A stretch of DNA of 64,000 nt from Nereocystis luetkeana. Its lineage: Eukaryota; Sar; Phaeophyceae; Laminariales; Laminariaceae. The stretch covers positions 12,533,260-12,597,259 of the forward strand of contig JARUPZ010000005.1 in the NCBI GenBank assembly GCA_031213475.1, written 5' to 3'. The position numbers and the translations under genes are program-made. How positions within the stretch are numbered: position 1 is the first letter of the stretch; each line of letters starts with the position of its first letter. This document shows positions 19,349 through 29,929 of this stretch, one piece after another. The notes beneath the pieces are model-generated. The model did no database searches. It was not told the DNA's origin and worked only from the letters and a program-made list of their open reading frames with translations.

Positions 19349-19946
19349 GAGAAACATGTATGTGTGCAAAAACACGACACTAACAACTGTCGGTACATAG
19401 CAAACATGTCAGGAGACGGCACTTTCACCCCATGACCAGAAGACCAGACACTGCCAGACAACCTTTACGGTTTTAAACCGGGGACACAACCCCCCCCCCC
19501 CTCCCGAGTTTGTGGTGAAACGCCTCCCCATATTTTTGAAAATAGGTGTTTTCCTGTCTTCAGTTTAGCTTCAAAAACATTGAAAAACGGCTACATATTA
19601 GATGCACGTTAAAAACAAAATCGCGCTGCGCGCTCGCAATCGTTTAATTGACAAACATTTGTCCCTTTCCCTGGGGGGTGAGGCTATATACGGGCATGCC
19701 TCAAACAGGCCTGACTGAGTCTGTCATTGATCCGAAAACTGACAGTCCCGTTTTGTAACTGTAGCTTTGCTACAGCTCAAGAATTCTGGATTATTAGTTG
19801 TTTTCGCAATGCCGGCAGGACCGAGGCGGGCACAAATTGCGAGTATTGGGGCAAGACGCCCCAACCCCTTATCATACATCACACAAAGAAAGAAAACCCT
19901 CCAAAACAAAGAAAAACTCCCCACAAAGACTTAGTCAAGTATAGGG
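19349..19946. other. Stretch with no gene; one long C run
   Basis: This contains a run of at least 12 C at 19490-19502 and a small hairpin TGTAGC-TTT-GCTACA (19759-19773). No open frame shows recognisable domains. A 66-codon minus frame and a 135-codon plus frame overlap the recombinase on its 3' side. Confidence 0.4.
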
Positions 19947-20699
19947 CTAACCCGACAACTTATGCCCCCGCTCCTTCCCTTGCGGGGCTAAGTAATTATC
20001 ACACCATAAGGCCAGCACTGTACGTATTACTCGGTCTTCGCGAGGGCGACCGACACCGACTCTGTGCCCTCCCCTGCTGCGCGCACATACGTCATGAACG
20101 CGAAGACTTCCATCGGCCCACGCGTTGGATCTGAAACTCCTAGATCCCTTGCGCCGCCAACTGAGTTGCCCCCCCCCGATTCTGCCCGAGTGCAACGCGT
20201 ACTGCGCTGGGTTTCTCCCGCTACTTCCAACCATTAGCCTCAACGCCTCTACCGCTTGCGTTCGTGTGACCACTCTCCATCCCTGCGGTGTGAGCCTTGT
20301 GGTTAACGGGGCCTCCCCTAGGAGCTGGGGGTGTATACTTAAAAGTTCCAGCAGTGCTTCGAAAGCTCCCGCCGCCGCTCCCCCGACTTCCGCCCCGTTC
20401 GCCACCCTTGTCAGAGTGATCATGCACCTCGCTCTTTTCTGGTCGCTTTTCGACGCCAAGAAACGGACCTGCACTGCACTCGCGCTCGATCGATTCTCAA
20501 ACGCTACTTGCACTTCTCCCCGGCAAAAGGTTAGGCACTTTCGCGTCAGACAGAACTCTGGGTGCACTTTTCCGTTTGCGTACGCCCAAAGCTCTGACGC
20601 TCTGCACAACAAAAATACGACAACGCGAGGCCCAGCCACTTGAGACGTCCCCCGTCTACCATGGCGTTCACTACTCGCTTCTCCTACAGAATAGACCAC
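19947..20699 (-). CDS. Tyrosine recombinase, frame broken before the catalytic Tyr
   Basis: The 250-codon minus frame has the tyrosine-recombinase catalytic set in order. Arg is in FLLCRASELWAY (residue 33), Lys in ASKSDQKRAR (residue 84), and His-x-x-Arg in YALHSGRIGG (170-173). Right after HSGRIGGG the frame shifts. The expected end, PMEVFAFMTYVRAAGEG with the nucleophilic Tyr (codon 20087-20089), is in the frame that runs 20230-20027. The shift falls on a run of nine C at 20169-20177, so one base gained or lost there separates the two halves. Such recombinases cut and join DNA through a 3'-phosphotyrosine and drive Crypton or DIRS-type mobile elements. The N-terminal core-binding region is short or missing upstream of 20699. 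No associated reverse transcriptase is seen, which favours a Crypton-like origin over DIRS, but this is inference. Confidence 0.7.
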   Translation of the reverse strand: MVYSVGEASSERHGRRGTSQVAGPRVVVFLLCRASELWAYANGKVHPEFCLTRKCLTFCRGEVQVAFENRSSASAVQVRFLASKSDQKRARCMITLTRVANGAEVGGAAAGAFEALLELLSIHPQLLGEAPLTTRLTPQGWRVVTRTQAVEALRLMVGSSGRNPAQYALHSGRIGGGQLSWRRKGSRSFRSNAWADGSLRVHDVCARSRGGHRVGVGRPREDRVIRTVLALWCDNYLAPQGKERGHKLSG

Positions 20700-22220
20700 G
20701 TCAACGGCAGCCGGACGGGCGCCTTCTTCGGTGGTATGTTAAGGTAATTTAAGCCTTGGCGCTTTGAGTGCATCGTGCGGAGTATTGCAGATTTCATCCT
20801 TGGCGCTTTGTTGGTGCCGCAATATGCTTAATACGCTAGTACACCGCTTGCATTTTTCAGATTCGTTCGTGGTTGCACCGCGCTTGGTGGTTACACCGCC
20901 CATTAATGGTCAACTGAACCGCGATTCACGTCGAACTATGGTATACAAAACCCGGCTACGAGTACGTATAGCCTAACCACCCGAATGGTTTAGTGCGCAC
21001 CCGGAATACCGGGAACAGGTGCAGCGGAAAAACGACAGGAATTGACCAAGCCTTGAAACGGCCTGCTCCTGTTGACAAAGTGACCGAGAGGGATTTCATT
21101 GTTACCCGCAAGCGCTTTTGGAACGAATGCGTCAAGATCACGGTATGTTCCTTCCTCCTACAGCTGCTGTTGTATTCGCACGACAGATAATATATGATTC
21201 TACCGTAATAGTACCAGAAATATCTTTCCTTGATATTTTTTACTTCAAGTGGTTTCGACCGATATACCAGATTTTAGCTACCAGGCACACGCCCGGAGGA
21301 CCTAGGCATGTTTTGTACGAATACCGTTATTATGCCAGGTATACTACTACTGACCTGAACTTAGAGCTGGCTGCAGCTCTGTATTGACATGTTGTGCAAA
21401 AAATGTGCCATTCGGGCGCCGTGGGGCATGCATGCATGCACCTACATACAATACTTGTACTGTACTTACTTCCTAAGTATGTAGGTAGGTGCATGCTGTT
21501 TGCACCACCACCACGGTATGTATGACCCATGCTGCACCCCACGGAACAAGCACCGCGTACAACAGTAACTCTACTGCATATTGTACCTCGTACCGTGTCG
21601 CAAACCCCACGCATGTATGACGCTCCGTTGTAGGTCGCATGCGGGTTGCCATGACGTACTACTAACGGTATTTATAGTGCCCTCCACACCACCACACTCG
21701 ACCGGGTGCAAGGGGGCATGCTATGGGGCATGCCACAAGGCACGTCATGTATCTTTCACGGTGAACCATGTGGGTTCTGGTCTACGACCACTCGATCGAC
21801 CCGTGGGTGCCCCATTTCGTCCACCGTGCGTGGTGAACCACGGCGTACTCTTGTGGGTTTGCCCGTGGGGTGTCACATGGCGGGAGTCCGTTGGTTGCCC
21901 CATCCATGGTAAAGCATTGCTTGGCCCGTGGTATGCACCATATCCATGCATGGTGCGTCGTCCAACTACAGCACTATTACTATAGGGCTACTGCTGTGAA
22001 GTCTGCCAGGACCTGCAGCGGTCTAGCGACAGTCACACGAACATCGAGCTTCGGACTACGTAGGTAGGGAACCTTGCGCGGTCCGGCTGGTGGCCTGCTC
22101 GCTTTAAGGACCGCGTGGGGTGGTGGTGATGTTTTTTCTTCTTAACCCCGACGCCGAGGAGTTCATCCCTCAGGCGGGACGGGTACATCACCACAGCAGA
22201 GAGCGCTACGTGGGCAGCCG

Positions 22221-25200
22221 GTGGAGTGGAGAGGCTGGCCACAGCGTGGGTATGCATGCACGACAGGAAGGATGGGATTGTCGGCGTGGGTTGGGACGGC
22301 TGCACCCAGCCAACGGAAACCAAGGCGCGTACCGGGCTACGAAACGGAGAGCCACTTTCGCCATAGAGAAAAAAAAGAAACAAAAAAAGAAAAAAGAAGG
22401 CGGGGACGAGCCTCACGTCGGCTGGCAAAGAAAGCAGCACGCGAGGCTCGTAAGAGACAGAAGGAGGCACTTGTGACGGTAGCGACCTACAATGTGCGCA
22501 CCCTGGCTGTAAAGGGGAAGAACGGGTACGGACATGACGAGCGGGTACTGGCGAAGGGACGGCAACTCGGCTGTGACTTCATTGGCCTGCAAGAAACTCG
22601 GAGGTCCGGCAGCACGACGTTCCGTGCGGCAGGGTATCGTGTTTTCTGTTCAGGACAGGAAACAACAGCCACCAGGCAAGGGCTGTACGGAGTAGGCCTA
22701 GCTGTCAAGGAATCGTTGTGCAGTAAGTCTGTGTATACTCATCAGTTCGTTGACGAGCGGCTAATGTCTATGCGCTTTGAGCTGGCTGGCAAATGCGAGG
22801 CAGTCAATTTCGTCGTTGCGTATGCTCCAACTGATTGTACCAAGGACGCCGAACTGAAAGGTATCTTCTGGCAGAAGCTGGAGTACTTGGTGAAAAAAAT
22901 CCCGACGAAAGAGTGTCTGTTTGTACTGATGGATGCCAACGCGCGAACTGGACAGAGGAAGGAAGGGTGCGGTGATGATGAAAGCAGAGTGCTGGGAGCG
23001 TATGGACGTGATGTTCGTAACGATAATGGCAGACGGCTCCTGTCGTTCGCCACCAATTGCAAGTTGGCTCTCACCAACACGTTTTTCAGCACGCGCAAGG
23101 GTGGGATATCGCATACTTACAACGGCACCGGCCCGAATGACCGTAAGCGGATTGACTACATCCTAACCCGTCAAGTCCATCGACCTAGAGTACAAGATGC
23201 GAAAGTCGTCCCACAGCCTCCTGCCCCAGCTAAGGCTGACTCAGACCACAACATCTTGTATATCAAAGTCCGACTCGGTGGTCGTCTTGCGCCCAACAGA
23301 CAAATACGTAGACCGACGAAACGCCGAGAGTTCGACAGGCAGCTTTTTATGTCCGATGGAAATTGTCGTGAACGAGTAGTCTCCAGGATCATCTCCACTC
23401 TCAACCAGCCTATCCAGCCCCGTAATACGTCTGGTATGGTTGAGATTTTCACTGCGGCTGTTATTGATGCGGTCGAAAAAGAGGTACCACCCCCTGCACG
23501 TCGCCACCGCAGACATGGATGGTGTGAGTCTGCCGAAACCTTGGCCGCATTCATGCCAGCATGGACAGCGAGGGAGGATGCACGACAATTCTTGCGTGCC
23601 CACCCCCGGGACAGAACCGCGTGGAAGACCCTGAGATCTGCGTGTGCGAACCTGCAGAAGGTGATTGCCGCAGGACTGCATGCGTACTTCGAAGCGTACC
23701 TTGCCGAAACCGAACGACTCCTAGCGAACAACGACCAAAGAGGCTTTTACAAGCACCTTAAGAGTACGGTAGGATTGGAAGGGACCAAAGCGAGGAGCGA
23801 ACAGTTCATTAGGGACGAGGATGGCACGATCCTACGGGATAAGGTGCGAATTCGTGAACGATGGGCGGGGTTTTATCACAAACTCTTGAACACGAAGTCG
23901 CTGAAACTCGATCCCACGATCATCGACCTCTTGCCACCGCGACCGCCTAAACTGTCGCTTGAAGATGAACCATCCATAGACGAGATGACCGAAGCACTTA
24001 AGGGGATGTCGAATTGGAAAGCTGTCGGGCCAGATGGTCTCCCGGTCGAACTCCTAAAAATCGACCACCCGGCATTCGCCCAGCGCTTTCACAACATCCT
24101 TGTCAATGTTTGGTTAAGAGGAGAAGTCCCTCAGCAATGGAAAGATGCGATCATCAAGGTCCTTCACAAAAAGAAGGATCGAACTGACTGCAACAACTAT
24201 AGAGGGATCTCGCTTGTTGCCCACGCAGGCAAAGTGTTGTTGAAAATCGTCGCGTCCCGCCTCAGCAACTACTGCGAGACCGAGGAACTACTCCCCGAGG
24301 AACAGTGCGGCTTCCGCCCCGCACGATCAACGATTGATATGTTGTTCGTCGTGCGCCGGCTGCAAGAGCTCGGACGACAGAGGAAAATCCCCTTATACGT
24401 GTGCTTCATCGATCTGCAGAAAGCGTACGACTCTGTCGACCGAGAGCTGTTATGGAAGGTACTCACACGCTTTGGCGTACCAACCAAGATGCTGAGAATT
24501 ATCCGTAATTTCCACGATGGCATGCGGGCTCGCGTGCGTACTGATGACGGCGAGCTCTCGGAATGGTTTGATGTCACGCAGGGGCTGCGGCAAGGCTGTG
24601 TACTGTCACCGTTACTGTTCAACGTGTTCTTCGCTGCTGCGTTACACGTCGTACTAGTACGCTTCAGCCAAGACGAAGCCATTGTAAGGGATTTGGTCCA
24701 ACTCTGTGAAGCTGGAGTAGTTCGAACAGGGAAGGAGGAGCCATTGGCGTGCGTGCGAAGGTCTGTATGGGGCATGTTGTACGCCGACGATGCAGGAATT
24801 GTCTCGAAGTCGGCTGAAGGGCTCGCAAAAATGATGACAGTCATCGTGACTGTCTTCGAAGCAGCAGGCCTCACGGTGTCGGAAAAGAAGACTGAGACAA
24901 TGGTCCTACAAACACCAGACCGGACAACCCTCGCACCACCGCTCGTCATCGAAGCGGCAGGTCAGAGGTATAAGCAGACGACCCAGTTCTTATACCTAGG
25001 CGGCGTTATCCACGAAAACGCTGACCTCTCGCTCGAAATCGACCGACGGATCCGCCTCATGCGAGCATGCTTCAAACGGTTCGGCCCGGAGTTGTATGAT
25101 AGGACGACCGCCCCCCTTAGCCTTAAAGTCCGAATGCTGAAGGCCGAGGTGATTGAGACCCTGCTGTACGGGTGTGTGACGTGGACCCTCAGAGCGGAAC

Positions 25201-25859
25201 ACTTTGCCAAGCTTCGAACGGCTCACCACCAAGTCCTGTTGCGAGTCATTGGCTTCCAGCGCCGACTTCGTACTGACCATGCCACCCTCTCGTACGCGAA
25301 GGCCCTCAAGATGACACGTTGCGAGAGCATCGAAACGACCATTCGCAAACGGCGGCTCTTCTTTGCGGGGGGCGTGGCACGGCAAAGCAAGGAGCGATTA
25401 CCCAATCGGGTAATGCTCGGGACGATAGCTGGTGGGGAGAACCCGAGACCAGGCGGACAGTGTAAGACTTGGCATAGATGCATAGTCGAAGACCTTAGGG
25501 AGTTCCGAGCCACCGAAGGGTCAACGGAAGTTGCCCCCTTGGTGTTTGGAGTTGAGACCGCGTTGTGGTCCACTGCAGCCAAAAAGGTGGGGAAGTGGTA
25601 CCGGGGGATCCTTGAAGCAGCCGAACGGTTCATGGTGAGGTGGCACGAGGCTGAGGCTGAGATGAGTAGACAGCGCCGCGCATCCGCCGTGGATGGTGCC
25701 CAAAGGAACGGGGGGGGAGGGGGCAACAGGAGAAGTGGCATAAAGCCCGACCGAGTGAATGCGGAGAGGGGGGGGAACAGGAGGGGTAGAAGGGAAACGG
25801 CGGTAGACGAAAGTAGGAAGGAGATGGCAGACAGGGTAGCAAGGCACCAAGTCGACTAG
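22221..25859 (+). CDS. LINE1 endonuclease-reverse transcriptase, intact (1212 aa)
   Basis: A single uninterrupted ORF. Residues 1-80 are very basic (KKETKKEKRRRGRASRRLAK). An apurinic-type endonuclease spans about 85-350: TYNVRTL (Asn91), GLQETRR (Glu125), VAYAPTD (200-205), DANARTG (Asp238, Asn240) and SDHNIL (Asp342, His343) are all present. A linker region follows. Reverse transcriptase spans about 575-900: WKAVGPDGLP, NNYRGISLV, CGFRPARST, FIDLQKAYDSVD (Asp731), TQGLRQGCVLSPLLFN and LYADD (Asp856, Asp857), so the catalytic triad is complete. The C-terminal 300 residues resemble the RTE/CR1-type tail (LLYGCVTWTLR). The protein nicks DNA and primes reverse transcription of its own RNA at the nick. 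The start is the first ATG of the frame; the true start could be further in. All catalytic residues and the open frame indicate recent activity. Confidence 0.95.
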   Translation: MEWRGWPQRGYACTTGRMGLSAWVGTAAPSQRKPRRVPGYETESHFRHREKKETKKEKRRRGRASRRLAKKAAREARKRQKEALVTVATYNVRTLAVKGKNGYGHDERVLAKGRQLGCDFIGLQETRRSGSTTFRAAGYRVFCSGQETTATRQGLYGVGLAVKESLCSKSVYTHQFVDERLMSMRFELAGKCEAVNFVVAYAPTDCTKDAELKGIFWQKLEYLVKKIPTKECLFVLMDANARTGQRKEGCGDDESRVLGAYGRDVRNDNGRRLLSFATNCKLALTNTFFSTRKGGISHTYNGTGPNDRKRIDYILTRQVHRPRVQDAKVVPQPPAPAKADSDHNILYIKVRLGGRLAPNRQIRRPTKRREFDRQLFMSDGNCRERVVSRIISTLNQPIQPRNTSGMVEIFTAAVIDAVEKEVPPPARRHRRHGWCESAETLAAFMPAWTAREDARQFLRAHPRDRTAWKTLRSACANLQKVIAAGLHAYFEAYLAETERLLANNDQRGFYKHLKSTVGLEGTKARSEQFIRDEDGTILRDKVRIRERWAGFYHKLLNTKSLKLDPTIIDLLPPRPPKLSLEDEPSIDEMTEALKGMSNWKAVGPDGLPVELLKIDHPAFAQRFHNILVNVWLRGEVPQQWKDAIIKVLHKKKDRTDCNNYRGISLVAHAGKVLLKIVASRLSNYCETEELLPEEQCGFRPARSTIDMLFVVRRLQELGRQRKIPLYVCFIDLQKAYDSVDRELLWKVLTRFGVPTKMLRIIRNFHDGMRARVRTDDGELSEWFDVTQGLRQGCVLSPLLFNVFFAAALHVVLVRFSQDEAIVRDLVQLCEAGVVRTGKEEPLACVRRSVWGMLYADDAGIVSKSAEGLAKMMTVIVTVFEAAGLTVSEKKTETMVLQTPDRTTLAPPLVIEAAGQRYKQTTQFLYLGGVIHENADLSLEIDRRIRLMRACFKRFGPELYDRTTAPLSLKVRMLKAEVIETLLYGCVTWTLRAEHFAKLRTAHHQVLLRVIGFQRRLRTDHATLSYAKALKMTRCESIETTIRKRRLFFAGGVARQSKERLPNRVMLGTIAGGENPRPGGQCKTWHRCIVEDLREFRATEGSTEVAPLVFGVETALWSTAAKKVGKWYRGILEAAERFMVRWHEAEAEMSRQRRASAVDGAQRNGGGGGNRRSGIKPDRVNAERGGNRRGRRETAVDESRKEMADRVARHQVD

Positions 25860-26416
25860 GAAGTAGAATATGACCATACTACTAGTGCTACCAACTGGTG
25901 CAGCTGGCTCGAACGTGGTCTTCCCTTGTCTTCTCTTTTAGTTTTGTTTTTTTTTCTTTCTTGCGCTGACTCTCCGTGATTTTCATTTCATTTTTTCTCT
26001 TCCTCTTCCTTTTCTGATTGATAAGCCGTACTCAAGGAGCCGTGTGGCGTGGTTGGAAGACGAACCTGCTCTGCTCGGCTCGTATTGTCTGACGCCAAGG
26101 GGCTGGGCATAGTTGACGAACGCAGGGCGGAGACGGCAGTCTGGGTAGCAAGGTACCAGGCGGATTAGCAGGGAGAACCTGGCTATACTACTCGTACCAC
26201 AAGCTGCTGCCGCCACCTAGAAGGTGCTTTGGGCTTTGGTCTGCCTGTTATTTCCCCTTTGTTATTTTTCCTTGTTACTTTCTCCTTGGTTCTTTGTCTT
26301 ACTCTGTTCACAAGCAGTGGTGTTTTTTGTTATTTCTTCTTTTTTTCCAGCTCGTTCTTTTTCAAGTGTAGGCCACCTCGCCTGCGGGGGGGGGGGCACG
26401 ACAGATTGTTTCTCTT

Positions 26417-26740
26417 AGATTTTGCTTTCATTTTTCTTCTTTTTCTTTTTCGACTTGTCTACCTTGTTTTTGTTTTCTCTTTGATTGTTTCTTTTCGTTT
26501 CACTATTTCATAGATTGCGTATGTCGTGCCTGTCGTATCTAGTATGATGACATGGCTTTGCATTGCCCACTGCAGTTCACACTGCACACGTGGCAACGTA
26601 GTATCTCTGTGGCGTAGCTTTGTGACCACAGAACTTGTATCTCTTCTAGGATGGAAGAATCGGCACGGACACTGGTTGTGCTGGATGTCGACGGGTAGAA
26701 AGAACGGTTTAATGTGAAGAACACACACACACACACACAC
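26417..26740 (+). repeat. LINE1 3'-terminal segment, source type for the copy-B insertion
   Basis: The last 324 bp of LINE1, ending in (AC)10, are nearly identical to the 320-bp insertion at 57275-57594 in copy B. It includes a T-rich run, the CATGTCGTGCCTGTCGTAT-like segment and CTGGATGTCGACGGGTAGAA just before the tail. It is presumably the region the LINE1 protein recognises when priming. Confidence 0.85.
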
Positions 26741-27151
26741 AGTAACAATATGATTACGATGTTTTCGTCGTCCAATTACAGCACTACTATTATAGGGCTA
26801 CTGCTGTTGTGCGGTAACAATATGAGTCCTCCTATACGCTGTTTTTTATTGTAGTTTTATACAGGCCTCACATCCGGCGAAACACGACACGATCCAATAC
26901 AACATTCTGACAGTCCTTACATTGTGACAGTCCTGACCTTGTGACAGTCCTGTCTGGGGATGGAAAAAGGCGGCTCGATCTCATTGATTGGTCGACGTGT
27001 CTCTTTTCGGCGGAACTCAAATTCTCTGGGAAAAGACGGCGTAATAACCGTCAAACGTGCTTCAACGGCTTATCCAGTGAAACCCAAAGCGCCACGGTTC
27101 AAATAGCAGCGCCACGGTTGAATAAGATGCGACCAAAGCGCCAAGGCTTAA

Positions 27152-28235
27152 TTCTGGTGGATTGAACTGTGCCGAGTCGAGTGATTGCGTTGTTCCACTC
27201 CCCCCCTCGTTCACTTATTCCTCGGACCCCATTTCCTGGTGTGCCTTGTTTTTCTTGCTCGCTTCACAGCAAAACCTTCCTACCTCGAACACCGTGCTTC
27301 TTTACTCTGCTGCTGGACTGGACAACCTGCCCACACTACGACATCCACCGGCTGCACCGACGTTCGCTACTCCTACTCGTACTACAGTACCTGCTACAAG
27401 TACTACAGCAGTATACAGGTCAGGTAACGTCTATATTCTGCCGTATGCAGAGATACAAAAGAGGTGTACTTGGTATACGACTCCGTATCATCAGTTGCGT
27501 CTTTTACACTAGGATTGCCGCCAGAGTGAGTAGGATAGCGCAGCGCCAGCGTGCACGTGGTATATACCTGGTATACGACAGCCCCCCCTTGCAGCGCTTT
27601 GCAGCTCGGACAGGCTCGGACATCAGACCTATCGACCACAAGCAGTAGAAAGTACGAAGTATTTGATAGTACCATGTTACGATGTGCCGAAATTCGTTTT
27701 GAGGACTGTGGGCTTCCCCTCTGTAGTATACATAATAGTACTGCTGTGGTAGTAGAGTAGTATTAAGAGTGCTGCTATGTACTAGATCTGCGTTGTCCTG
27801 TTTTCCCGTGCAGTGCAGAGCACCTGTATCAAATAGTGCTACTGTGTAACCTCTACATCCATATAGTCCGGAGCAATACGTTACCTCGTACCGGTACGAT
27901 ATACATACCTGGTAGTAAAAGTATACCTACCTGAATGGTGCACTCTGTCCTTAAATTAAAGAAGATTTATGATCAAGTATGAATCCACAAGCGCAACTTA
28001 TATTTTGGGACATATTGGTACCAGGCGAATTTAAAAGTGCGACGACAAGGCTAGCTATGATACAGCACATCGGGTCGTGGCAACGGACCATCGAAACTAA
28101 ACCGACACAACGACAGCATACAAACAGCCTTTCGAACACATTCACCACTGCTGCACACAGCCTTATACTTCTCGCTCGCCTCATAATTGCTGCTACGTAC
28201 ATAGATAGTTCTTTCTGTGTGCCCATTCACATGAT
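27152..28235. other. Copy A stretch between the TTAA element and the Asn-rich ORF
   Basis: Open frames of 60-160 codons on the plus strand (27162-27648) are also present in copy B (50782-51138), but with frame-changing indels between copies. One example is the ATTAATAC insertion in B near 50960. That argues against coding. No other feature is recognised. Confidence 0.4.
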
Positions 28236-28760
28236 GTGTTGCCACAGGTATACTCTTACGAACACGATCACCATTGCCATCATCGCAGAGGACGGCACAA
28301 CAACCAGGTGTCGACAGCCTGCAGTGCGTGGCCCAAAAAGTTCGAAGGACAGCAACAAGGACCGAAGATAAAGATACAATGTGCGTGTACGACCTCCCCC
28401 TCGGAAGCGACTGGGCCTACAACATCACCAAGTCCGAGTCGCCTAGCAGCAACAACAGCAACAACCACATTAACGCCAACAACGTCAGCAACAACACCTA
28501 CAACGACATCAACAACAACGCCAACAGCAAGGCCAACAACAGCAACAACGCCAACAAGGCCAACACCAGCAACGCCAAGGTCAGCGACAAGGTGATAGAG
28601 AACAAAACAGATGCCCAGCTGCAGGCCCCGCGTCGTTCGTTTTGCTCATTTTGTTTTTTTGTAGAGGAATCACATTCACTCGCCTGCCACCACGTATCAC
28701 CCTTCGGTTATCATCGAAGGCGTTCTTCTCATTCTGTAAATATCCTGTTTTTTCCCTGAT
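28236..28760 (+). CDS. Asn-rich hypothetical ORF or exon (copy A)
   Basis: An ORF from ATG 28274 reads MPSSQRTAQQPGVDSLQCVA and then an AACANC-type repeat encoding SNNSNNHINANN-type sequence, ending in a Cys/Ser/Phe-rich tail. A plausible 3' splice site lies just upstream (TGTTGCCACAG, ending at 28247), and GT donors occur after the repeat (GCCAAG|GTCAGC, CAAG|GTGATAG), so it could be an internal exon. The copy-B equivalent (51899-52393) is also open throughout with scattered substitutions. The simple-repeat composition means openness alone proves little. The function is unknown. Confidence 0.25.
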
Positions 28761-29925
28761 TTTCTCGTGTTCATTCCTGTTTTTCTTTCGATTTTATCCT
28801 TTTTTCCTGGTTTTCTATTTTTTTCCGAGAGAAATAAATGCTGGCTTTCCGGAGTTTTTGCCCTCTCTCTTCTGTTAAATTACCTGGTATGGAAATATTT
28901 CCAATATTTCTTGTTTTGTTTCAGGGAGCCAAAAAAGTGGAAAAGCTCTCCGACAACATGAACGATAATCGCAGAACGTTTGGTATAAAATCTCCTTGTT
29001 GCCTGGATTTGTTTTACTCAAAAGACGACTGCTGTGCATACCTGGTACCTGGTATATATTATAGTAGTGTAGGCGTTCCTGGTTCCTGTTTTTGATTTTG
29101 TCATTTTTCCTGGTTGACTGTTTTTGATTTTGTCATTTTCCTGGTTGACACTACTACACCCTGTTAAGGTCTTAGTTCATTGGGCTACAGATAAAATGTT
29201 TACATTTTACCTTTAGGTTAACCTTATACCGTTAGTTAGCCTAATAACGGACTAAGACCCTCAAACATGGTGACGACGGCAGAACATGGGTCGTTGGTCT
29301 TAAGTTCGAATCTCACGTCCAACATGGAATCGCTATTTTTTATAGAAAAAAGAGAGTTTCCTCATGTCAAGAACCTAAAAAATCGCTTCTGGATCCCCAG
29401 AAATCGGAACCGCGTGTGGTGGCGCGTAGACCCGGGAAAACCGGGCCGTTCTAGGGGGGGAGAGTGTTATGTGGCTGGGATTGGGCAGTCGATCGGTTAA
29501 CCTGTTACCTGGGACGTTGTTAGTCCGTTGGGCTAAAGGTAAAAGGTTAGACGATCGCCTATCAAATCTAAGCCTCATAACAACCCCGTATCTGGTAGGG
29601 AGTAAATGTTTCCATGTTTCCTACCTGGTAGTTGTTCTTAGTACTGTTTCCGATGGCAAGAGAGGAAAGGCATGCGAAATGATACCATGTATGTCCCTGT
29701 TATGTTCAATATGAAAGGTCCATTTCATTTTGTGAATGTTGTGTCGTTTAAAAAAACATACCTGCACTTGTATGTACTCGTATTAATCTGAATAAAATAC
29801 CAGGTATAGAATACAGTTCTGTTCGTAAATGTAACGACCATTTTATTGTTGAAAACAAAATAGATTAGCTCCCTATATTTTCGAATAAGTTGATAATTAT
29901 TATCGCCGCGAAGATGAGTTAGTTA
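28761..29925. other. Copy A non-coding stretch with decayed MITE-like pieces
   Basis: At 28922-28957, GGGAGCCAAAAAAGTGGAAAAGCTCTCCGACAAC resembles the right end of MITE family 1 (written here in parts: GGGAGCCAAAAAAGTGG, AAAAGCTCTCCGACAAC). The GGCGTTCTTCTCATTCTGTA segment at 28720 resembles its interior. A short inverted pair, AGGTTAACCTTATACCGTTAG and CTAATAACGG near 29215-29250, and GGTCTTAG...CTAAGACC (29167 and 29253) suggest another small TIR element. No gene is seen. Confidence 0.4.
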
Positions 29926-29929
29926 TAAT

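Larger units (their letters stand above)
21999..26740 (+). mobile_element. Full-length APE-type LINE (LINE1) with intact ORF and (AC)10 tail
   Basis: Copy B is an empty site here: B reads CTGCTGTG|CAGTAACAATATG (around 50360). Copy A has 4.74 kb between CTGCTGTG (to 21998) and the same AGTAACAATATG. The insertion has a 5' UTR of about 220 bp, one long ORF, a long 3' UTR of about 880 bp with T-rich and G-run segments, and an (AC)10 tail at 26721-26740. Single-ORF APE LINEs with microsatellite tails are typical of the RTE group and its relatives. No target-site duplication is clear at this insertion. Other copies of the family are at 762-1958, 5050-5420 and 57275-57594. Confidence 0.9.
20753..27147. 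mobile_element. TTAA-flanked (piggyBac-like) TIR element, copy A, with nested LINE1
   Basis: The left end is TTAA|GCCTTGGCGCTTTG (20749-20766) and the right end is CAAAGCGCCAAGGC|TTAA (27134-27151). The two 14-bp termini are exact inverted complements bordered by TTAA, the target-site signature of the piggyBac superfamily. The core CTTGGCGCTTTG or GGCGCTTTG is repeated subterminally (second copy at about 20799 on the left; further CAAAGCGCCACGG copies at 27086 and 27105 on the right). This is typical of transposase-binding subterminal repeats. Without the LINE1 insertion the element is about 1.65 kb and non-coding, so it is non-autonomous. Its interior also holds the GTGACAGTCCTGAC tandem repeat (26905-26955). 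Confidence 0.65.

Noticed and set aside
22033..25877. Minus-strand open frames of 60-226 codons across LINE1
   Set aside because: Shadows of the intact 1212-codon plus-strand ORF.
27162..27648. Plus frames beside the TTAA element that seem conserved between copies A and B
   Set aside because: Indels between the copies change the frame, so conservation is only that of a recent duplication.
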